Assembly: GCA_003557825.1 (NCBI GenBank)
Contig: PWNM01000013.1
Span: forward strand, 1-10,080
Source of the DNA: Candidatus Hydrogenedentota bacterium
GTDB lineage: Bacteria > Hydrogenedentota > Hydrogenedentia > Hydrogenedentales > SLHB01
Reading direction: 5' to 3'
DNA: 10,080 nucleotides
Shown: positions 5,162-10,080 of the stretch, piece by piece
Numbering within the stretch: position 1 is the first letter of the stretch
Layout of the letters: each line of letters starts with the position of its first letter
The notes under the pieces: model-generated
Database searches by the model: none
Seen by the model: the letters and a program-made list of their open reading frames with translations, nothing else
Told to the model about the DNA's origin: nothing
Made by a program: the position numbers and the translations under genes

Positions 5162-7432
5162 ATGAATAGCATGGTGCGATCATACTGGATTATTCCGATC
5201 GTGCTTCTTGCCCTGATCCTATTTTTATGTTTAGGATGTCCCCAACCGAAACACGTCGTCGTGCCTCATGTCATCGGACTCTCCCAATACAGTGCCCAAT
5301 CCGAAATTGCCAAGGCCGGACTCAGTGTTGGAATGGTGGCCGAGCAATATCATGGGACTGTGCCCTTGGGTATGGTTATCGCCCAGAACCCAATGCCCGG
5401 CGTGTCAATAACAAGCGGTGCGAAGGTAAACCTGATCATTTCCAAAGGTCTGGAGCCAGTTTTGGTACCTGATGTTGTCGGTTGGTCTCTCCCCCGGGCC
5501 ATGGACCTGATCGCAACTGCCGGTCTGATCTCAACCGTGGTCAAAGAACATAATGACACTGTACCTGCGGATACAGTAATCACACAGAGTCCCACGGCGG
5601 GATCGATGGTTGTTCCCGGCAGCATTGTCCAAGTGGTTGTGTCGCAAGGACCCAAATTGGTTTTCGTACCGGATGTGATTGGGACCAGTCAGCAGGACGC
5701 GACAGCCGTTCTGATGAGCGCCGGATTGACAATCGGCCCGGTTTCCGAGCAATACAGTGATGCGGCCCCAGTCGGATTGGTTATCGGTCAGCTTCCCTTA
5801 GCTGGAGCGCACGTTATGCCGGGGATTGCCGTGAGTCTAGTCGTGTCACGCGGTCCGGAACCGGTGTTAATACCGGATGTGATTGGTGTGTCACAGACGG
5901 TTGCTGAGTCCGCGATTTTGGATGCTGGGCTGATGGTTGGTTCAATCTTTCAACAGCATAGCGAGGATGTTCCCGCAGGTCATGTGATCAGTCATGATCC
6001 TGGGCCCGGGACAACGGTGCTGCCTGGAAGCGCCGTGGATCTAATCGTGTCGCAAGGTCCGGATCGTCGCCCTGTGCCGAATGTAACCGGCCTTTGGCAC
6101 GAAGAAGCCCAGGCTGCGATCATGTATGTGGGATTGGTGGTCGGATCGGTTTCGGAAGAACACAGTGAAGCCGTTGTCCAGGGACATGTTACTGGTCAGA
6201 CTCCCGAGGGGGGCGTATTGGTTCCGCCGGGAAGCGCCGTGAAACTGGTGCTGTCCAAGGGCCCTCAACCTCTGCCTGTGCCGGATGTGGTGAATTTGCT
6301 CCTTGAAGAAGCTGAGGTTGTTCTAACAAATGCTGGGTTTATCGTAGGTCAGATATCGGCAATCTTTAGCGATACGATCGCCTCGCACCATGTAGTGAGC
6401 CAAATCCCGGCATCCGGGACTGTTCCGCCCGGGACGGCCGTCGACCTGGTTGTATCGAAAGGACCCGGCGTCATTGTGCCCGATGTCGTCGGCGAGTCTG
6501 AAGCCAATGCGGTGGCAATGATTGAAGCAGCCGGACTCCTGGCTGGAACCGTCACCGAGGCGTACAGCGACGACATACCTCATGGATTGGTCATGGCGCA
6601 GGCGCCAGAAGCAGGAGCCGAGGTACCCCCCGTTACGGAGGTCAATTTGTTGATATCGTTGGGGCCGGAATCCGGTACCACAATGACCATCATGTTGCCC
6701 GGCGATGTACCGCTCGAGATGGTCAGAATCCCCGCGGGGACCTTTCTAATGGGTCGGTATCCCGACGAACAAGATAGTTTGCCCTCTGAAGGACCGCAGC
6801 ATGAAGTGACTATTGCATACGACTTCTGGATGGGTAAATACTCAATGACCAAGCGCCAGTGGCTCGCGATAATGAACTCGGCTCCGTGGTCGGGGCGAGT
6901 GCACGTCCTAACCGATCTTAACAGCCCCGCCGTTTATATATCATGGAACGACGCACGTAGTTTTGTCGCTGCACTGAATGACTACCTTGTTACAACCGGT
7001 CAAGGCCCCGGCGACATACGATTGCCCAGCGAAGCGGAATGGGAATATGCCGCCAGGGCGGGGACGACAACCCGGTTCTACTGGGGCGATGATCCAAGCC
7101 ATGCCCGGATTTACGATTATGCTTGGTGGAAAAGCAACGCCTATGATGTAGGAAATTTGTATGCTCATGTTGTGGGGCAAAAACTGCCCAACGAATGGGG
7201 TCTGTACGACATGAGCGGCAATGTGTGGGAGTGGTGCGAGGACGACTGGCACAGCAACTACGAGGGTGCTCCTGGCGACGGCCGAGCATGGCGGGGTTCA
7301 CCAAGGGGGCCTGTTCGTGTCCTACGGGGCGGTAGCTGGTATTACTATGCCTATACCCTTCGGTCTGCTCACCGCACTTACAACATCCCGTCTCATACTA
7401 ACAACATCGTGGGCTTCCGTATTGCCCGATAG
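5162..7432 (+). CDS. Seven-PASTA-domain surface protein fused to a formylglycine-generating-enzyme (FGE-sulfatase/SUMF1) fold domain lacking catalytic Cys
   Basis: The 756-residue product starts MNSMVRSYWIIPIVLLALIL and reaches LCLGC at residue 26, either a weak lipobox or a signal anchor, so the rest is probably outside the cytoplasm. Residues ~31-503 are seven consecutive PASTA modules of about 68 residues (each V-P-D/H-V-[IV]-G, AGL, P-x-x-G, V-x-L-[IV]-[IV]-S-x-G-P). These typically bind peptidoglycan fragments on PknB-type kinases, but no kinase domain is present. Residues ~520-756 form an FGE-sulfatase domain (MVRIPAGTFLMG, RLPSEAEWEYAARAG, GLYDMSGNVWEWCEDDW, RVLRGGSW, NNIVGFRIAR). Where true FGEs have two active-site cysteines, this protein reads GGSWYYYAYTLRSAHR, so oxidase activity is unlikely. 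A ligand-binding or envelope-interaction role is inferred. A GGAGG 9 bases upstream fixes the start. It has its own promoter. Confidence 0.88.
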   Translation: MNSMVRSYWIIPIVLLALILFLCLGCPQPKHVVVPHVIGLSQYSAQSEIAKAGLSVGMVAEQYHGTVPLGMVIAQNPMPGVSITSGAKVNLIISKGLEPVLVPDVVGWSLPRAMDLIATAGLISTVVKEHNDTVPADTVITQSPTAGSMVVPGSIVQVVVSQGPKLVFVPDVIGTSQQDATAVLMSAGLTIGPVSEQYSDAAPVGLVIGQLPLAGAHVMPGIAVSLVVSRGPEPVLIPDVIGVSQTVAESAILDAGLMVGSIFQQHSEDVPAGHVISHDPGPGTTVLPGSAVDLIVSQGPDRRPVPNVTGLWHEEAQAAIMYVGLVVGSVSEEHSEAVVQGHVTGQTPEGGVLVPPGSAVKLVLSKGPQPLPVPDVVNLLLEEAEVVLTNAGFIVGQISAIFSDTIASHHVVSQIPASGTVPPGTAVDLVVSKGPGVIVPDVVGESEANAVAMIEAAGLLAGTVTEAYSDDIPHGLVMAQAPEAGAEVPPVTEVNLLISLGPESGTTMTIMLPGDVPLEMVRIPAGTFLMGRYPDEQDSLPSEGPQHEVTIAYDFWMGKYSMTKRQWLAIMNSAPWSGRVHVLTDLNSPAVYISWNDARSFVAALNDYLVTTGQGPGDIRLPSEAEWEYAARAGTTTRFYWGDDPSHARIYDYAWWKSNAYDVGNLYAHVVGQKLPNEWGLYDMSGNVWEWCEDDWHSNYEGAPGDGRAWRGSPRGPVRVLRGGSWYYYAYTLRSAHRTYNIPSHTNNIVGFRIAR
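5264..6670 (+). repeat. Tandem ~204-bp PASTA-coding repeats (seven units)
   Basis: The seven PASTA modules are encoded by tandem units of about 204 bp (68 codons; the sixth is slightly shorter). Most are diverged at DNA level, but exact words recur at 204-bp spacing: TACCGGATGTGATTGG at 5667-5682 and 5871-5886, and GGAAGCGCCGTG at 6026-6037 and 6230-6241. This points to expansion by duplication within the array. Confidence 0.75.
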
Positions 7433-7588
7433 CTCTTCTGTCTCGTAAATCATGGCCGTACATCGGATCAGATTATCCCAGTGCTTCCGCCTTACCTCCA
7501 ACGTTCATGACGATTACCACTACAGCCGGATCGATTTCAGCGGGATGATGGCTCTGAGAGAAACGGTGGACAAGAATGTCCGAGGAAG

Positions 7589-7666
7589 CCCGACCGGATT
7601 TGTGTCTTTTACAGGTTCTGTGCAACTATCCTGGCCAGTCTTGCATGGATACTGCTACGGAAGGAC
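7589..7666 (+). repeat. 78-bp dispersed repeat, copy B
   Basis: This is the direct-orientation partner of 4870-4947, gap-free at about 77% identity. Its right-end block CTACGGAAGGAC supplies the GGAAGGA ribosome binding site (7659-7665) of the following DUF2238 gene, ten bases before the TTG start. The rest of the 243-bp gap between the PASTA gene and the DUF2238 gene (7433-7588) holds nothing I can identify: no terminator with a T-run and no recognisable promoter. Confidence 0.75.
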
Positions 7667-7675
7667 CCCAGAACC

Positions 7676-8386
7676 TTGAGCGATACAGACCGGGATATGC
7701 CCCTACCGCCTGAGGAACCGCCGCCGAGTTTGGCGCGGCGTATCTACCGGGCAACGGTGTTCACTTTTTTGGCCATCATGGGCCTGGAGTTGATCGCGGC
7801 GGTGTTCCGCGGGCAATGGCTCACGGCATTTCTTGTGGCCATGATCATCGCCATCACCCTCGCACCGCAATTGTTCAAGCGGAAGCTGGCCGTTGACATC
7901 CCGGCGGAATTTCAGTTGTTGGCCATCGTGTTTGTGTTTGCCGCGTTGTTTCTAGGCGAGATCCGCGATTTTTACCATCGCATCTGGTGGTGGGATATCG
8001 CCTTACACACCACCTCCGGATTGCTTCTGGGCATCCTGGGGTTTCTGCTGGTCTATGTGCTGAACGAAAACGAACGGGTTGAGGTGCATATGCGACCGCG
8101 GTTCGTTGCGCTATTTGCCTTTGTGTTTGCGGTCGCCATCGGCGCGTTGTGGGAGATCTTCGAGTTCGGTATGGACCAGATTTTTGGCACCAATATGCAA
8201 AAGCCCATGTTTGGCGACCCGTCGGGCTTGACCGACACGATGTTCGACCTTATTGTCGACACGCTCGGCGCGTTGGTAATTAGTCTCTATGGTTGGTGGT
8301 ATCTGAAGCGCCGGAAGGAATCCTTCATTCAGGTGTGGATCCGAAAATTTATCGAACGCAACCCGCAGCTTTTCCGTAGTTCTTGA
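7676..8386 (+). CDS. DUF2238/YjdF-like integral membrane protein
   Basis: The 236-residue protein has about six membrane segments (near residues 26-44, 48-64, 80-95, 107-128, 142-160 and 190-210). It carries conserved polar intramembrane motifs: WWWDIALHTTSGLLLGILGF (104-123), ALWEIFEFGMDQIFG (158-171), an MQK motif (174-176) and GLTDTMFDLIVDTLGAL (184-200). These are characteristic of the DUF2238/YjdF family, inner-membrane proteins of unknown function distantly resembling VanZ-like proteins. The start is taken as TTG at 7676 because GGAAGGA lies ten bases upstream. An ATG at 7697 (MPLPPEEPP) is the alternative and lacks a clear ribosome binding site. The N-terminus is proline/glutamate rich and the C-terminus basic, consistent with both in the cytoplasm. 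It converges with the minus-strand gene ending 52 bp downstream. Expression may depend on read-through from the PASTA promoter, since no strong promoter is evident between. Confidence 0.85.
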   Translation: MSDTDRDMPLPPEEPPPSLARRIYRATVFTFLAIMGLELIAAVFRGQWLTAFLVAMIIAITLAPQLFKRKLAVDIPAEFQLLAIVFVFAALFLGEIRDFYHRIWWWDIALHTTSGLLLGILGFLLVYVLNENERVEVHMRPRFVALFAFVFAVAIGALWEIFEFGMDQIFGTNMQKPMFGDPSGLTDTMFDLIVDTLGALVISLYGWWYLKRRKESFIQVWIRKFIERNPQLFRSS

Positions 8387-8438
8387 AGAACGTAGAATTA
8401 CAGCTCGATTGCGAATGGCGTTACGAATAGCTTCCTTT

Positions 8439-9887
8439 CTATGTGATCTGCGGCGTGAGAACACTGTAGACGGATACGGAGACGCCGGCGCGATCGGGTC
8501 CGGTGACGATGATCATGTAATAACTACGTGGAGCGATGTCGAGGGTAAACCAGTGGGGCATGGCGGCGATGGTGCTGTGGTGTACTGTTTGGTCGCTGGA
8601 GCGGACTTCGACGGTCATGGGCAAGACGGCGTCGATGGCATTGACTTCGATTACGGCCTGTGATGCCTTTTGGTCCAACCAGGGCGAGCCGGTCGGTTGC
8701 CATTGCAGGGTGGCAACCACGGGGATTCGGCTTTGGGGCAAGATGAGCTCGCTGGATTCGCGGGTGCTAAATCGGACGATCTCGGTCATTTGCGTCAGGG
8801 GGTCGAGCCCTTCGAAGGCGATAAAACAACCGACGGCAAGGGACGCGCTCAATGCGCCTTGTACCACCCAAGCTCCTACGATCTGCCCGAATTTCGCTCG
8901 GAATGCCCAGACCATCAAGGCCAAGGAACCCACAGCGGGAACGGCCAGAGCAAAGGGCAGCAGGTTAGCCGGACTCCATAAAATGATATGTGTCGCTGCG
9001 CCCAGTAAACACCCTACGCTGAACACGTTCCACCACGAACTCCATGGAACATGAAACAGGTTAAGGGCCAGCATCAACGCTATCGGCCAACCGATTAGGA
9101 GCAATCCGCCCGAAACCGCACGAGGCAGGAGCAGGATCTCGCTAAGTGCGCCGTCCACGGTCCAGTTGCCATCTGGACCGGCCTCGGCCAAAGGCGGCGC
9201 CTGCACTCCGTCGATGATCAGCCAAAGGCCGACGATGACAAACACGCCGGCCAGGAATGCCCGTAAGGCGATCATCGCTCTGCCCGCGGTCTCAATGGGG
9301 CGGTACTCGGGGCGCGGCGTTCCTTCTATCCCGCCGGCCGAGGTCTTTACCAATACAGCATTGCACTGCCAGCAATGCTCGTTTTCGTATTCGTTATACG
9401 CTCCGCATTTGGAACAGGCCAGGCCGGCTGAAAGATCAATGCCGCTGTCGCTTTCTTTCAGGCCTAATTCACCTCGAGAGGATTCCTCACTCTCAGGGGC
9501 GCTGAGCCGTTCGATGGACTGCCTGGCCAAAGGATGGTCGGGATTGACCTCAAGGATGTCGCGCCAAGCGTTGGCAGCGTCTTCGCGATGGCCCGCCATT
9601 TCGAGTACCCGGGCCAGTTGCTGCCGAAGGGGAATTTCGTCCGGCCACAGGGCGACGGCGTCTTCGAGTTCGACAAGGGCCATATCATAACGACCAAGCC
9701 GGTAATAGGTGGCAGCGAGATAGCGGTAGACGTTGAGCTTGGTTCCCCAGTGCTCCTTCAAGTACTGTAGGTGCTCCTGGGCCTGCTTGTATTCCCACGT
9801 CATGTAGAGGCGTTTGGCCAAGCGCCATCGCTTCTCATGATCGTCGGGATGTTGTTCGACATGTATGGCCAGTTCGTTCAGATCCAC
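8439..9887 (-). CDS. TPR / zinc-ribbon / multi-spanning membrane protein, function unknown
   Basis: The 482-residue product has three parts. Residues ~15-125 form TPR-like helices (EYKQAQEHLQYLKEHWG, YRYLAATYYRLGRYDMALVE, LARVLEMAGHREDAANAW). A zinc ribbon follows at C158-x2-C161 and C172-x2-C175 (CSKCGAYNEYENEHCWQC). About five membrane spans (near 205-226, 256-277, 285-304, 309-329, 336-358) precede a ~120-residue C-terminal beta-rich segment, probably outside the membrane. I recognise no named family. The layout suggests an inner-membrane scaffold with a cytoplasmic TPR/zinc head and an extracytoplasmic sensor or binding tail; that is inference. The start codon is GTG (CAC on the plus strand at 9885-9887), with AGAGAGG about seven bases upstream. 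It begins 22 bp after the stop of the partial membrane gene at 9910-10080, so the two are probably cotranscribed. Confidence 0.78.
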   Translation of the reverse strand: MDLNELAIHVEQHPDDHEKRWRLAKRLYMTWEYKQAQEHLQYLKEHWGTKLNVYRYLAATYYRLGRYDMALVELEDAVALWPDEIPLRQQLARVLEMAGHREDAANAWRDILEVNPDHPLARQSIERLSAPESEESSRGELGLKESDSGIDLSAGLACSKCGAYNEYENEHCWQCNAVLVKTSAGGIEGTPRPEYRPIETAGRAMIALRAFLAGVFVIVGLWLIIDGVQAPPLAEAGPDGNWTVDGALSEILLLPRAVSGGLLLIGWPIALMLALNLFHVPWSSWWNVFSVGCLLGAATHIILWSPANLLPFALAVPAVGSLALMVWAFRAKFGQIVGAWVVQGALSASLAVGCFIAFEGLDPLTQMTEIVRFSTRESSELILPQSRIPVVATLQWQPTGSPWLDQKASQAVIEVNAIDAVLPMTVEVRSSDQTVHHSTIAAMPHWFTLDIAPRSYYMIIVTGPDRAGVSVSVYSVLTPQIT

Positions 9888-9909
9888 CCCGTGCCTCTCT
9901 GCCGACGGG

Positions 9910-10080
9910 TTACCGTTTCTTGCGCCCTTTTTTCTTGCGTGTTTTTAGTTTTTGGCGTTTGTCGTGCCACTGAAAGGCACTGTTGATCAACCATGTCACT
10001 ATCCCCGAGCTAACCGCCGAGACAATGGCCGCAAACCCCATCACCGTAAACCACGCCGCATCGGGCGTCCGATAAATCCA
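9910..10080 (-). CDS. 3' end of a small membrane protein with a Lys/Arg-rich C-terminal tail (partial)
   Basis: On the minus strand the frame is open from the window edge to a TAA at 9910-9912, giving the last 56 residues. They read WIYRTPDAAWFTVMGFAAIV, continue as a hydrophobic membrane span ending SGIVTWLIN, then a short linker (SAFQWHDKRQ) and a strongly basic tail (KLKTRKKKGRKKR). The start is beyond the window, so total length and family are unknown. The basic tail after a single span suggests an inner-membrane protein with its C-terminus in the cytoplasm (positive-inside rule). It lies just upstream of the TPR/zinc-ribbon gene in the same direction and probably shares its transcript. 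Confidence 0.6.
   Translation of the reverse strand, partial: WIYRTPDAAWFTVMGFAAIVSAVSSGIVTWLINSAFQWHDKRQKLKTRKKKGRKKR

Noticed and set aside
7452..7679. Small plus-strand open frame before the DUF2238 gene
   Set aside because: It overlaps repeat copy B and the start of the DUF2238 gene, lacks a convincing ribosome binding site and shows no family resemblance.

Overview
The window is protein-dense, moderately to strongly GC-rich bacterial DNA. Two N-terminal segments look like lipoprotein signals and a third is a borderline one. It also holds a 2[4Fe-4S] MinD-type ATPase with a NifX-like partner, a PASTA/formylglycine-generating-enzyme-fold surface protein and a REP-associated transposase. 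This mix suggests a Gram-negative, probably anaerobic or facultative environmental bacterium of the Planctomycetota/Hydrogenedentota/Lentisphaerota type. That placement is inference from gene content; there is no rRNA or marker gene here to fix it.

Layout. (1) Positions 1-1167, plus strand: the 3' part of a ferredoxin-containing MinD-family ATPase overlaps a NifX/NifB-like Fe-Mo-cluster-binding protein by four bases (ATGA), so the two are probably translated together. (2) Positions 1053-1721, minus strand: a small lipoprotein whose reading frame runs 115 bp into the 3' end of the nifX-like gene, in convergent orientation. (3) Positions 1902-3038, plus: a lipoprotein with C-terminal TPR-like repeats. 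(4) Positions 3058-3894, plus: a REP-associated tyrosine transposase (RAYT). Both ends of its reading frame are built from two 103-bp REP cassettes with the same architecture. (5) Positions 3944-4849, plus: an EamA/DMT-family permease. (6) Positions 4850-5161: a gene-free stretch with a diverged 78-bp repeat and a near-consensus sigma-70 promoter. (7) Positions 5162-7432, plus: a seven-PASTA protein with a C-terminal FGE-sulfatase-fold domain that lacks the catalytic cysteines. (8) Positions 7433-7675: a short gap with the second 78-bp repeat copy, which supplies the ribosome binding site of the next gene. (9) Positions 7676-8386, plus: a DUF2238/YjdF-like integral membrane protein. (10) Positions 8439-9887 and 9910-10080, minus: a TPR/zinc-ribbon/multi-TM protein preceded by the 3' end of a small membrane protein with a basic tail, likely one operon.

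No single pathway links the whole window. The first two genes form a recognisable Fe-S/metallocofactor pair. The middle is marked by mobile REP DNA and by a PASTA gene that sits between two related 78-bp repeats and has its own promoter, which looks like an insertion or a local duplication. The most unusual points are the in-frame REP cassettes fused to both ends of the transposase, the kinase-less PASTA-FGE fusion with a lost active site, and the 78-bp repeat pair around it. No tRNA, rRNA, CRISPR array or convincing rho-independent terminator was found.
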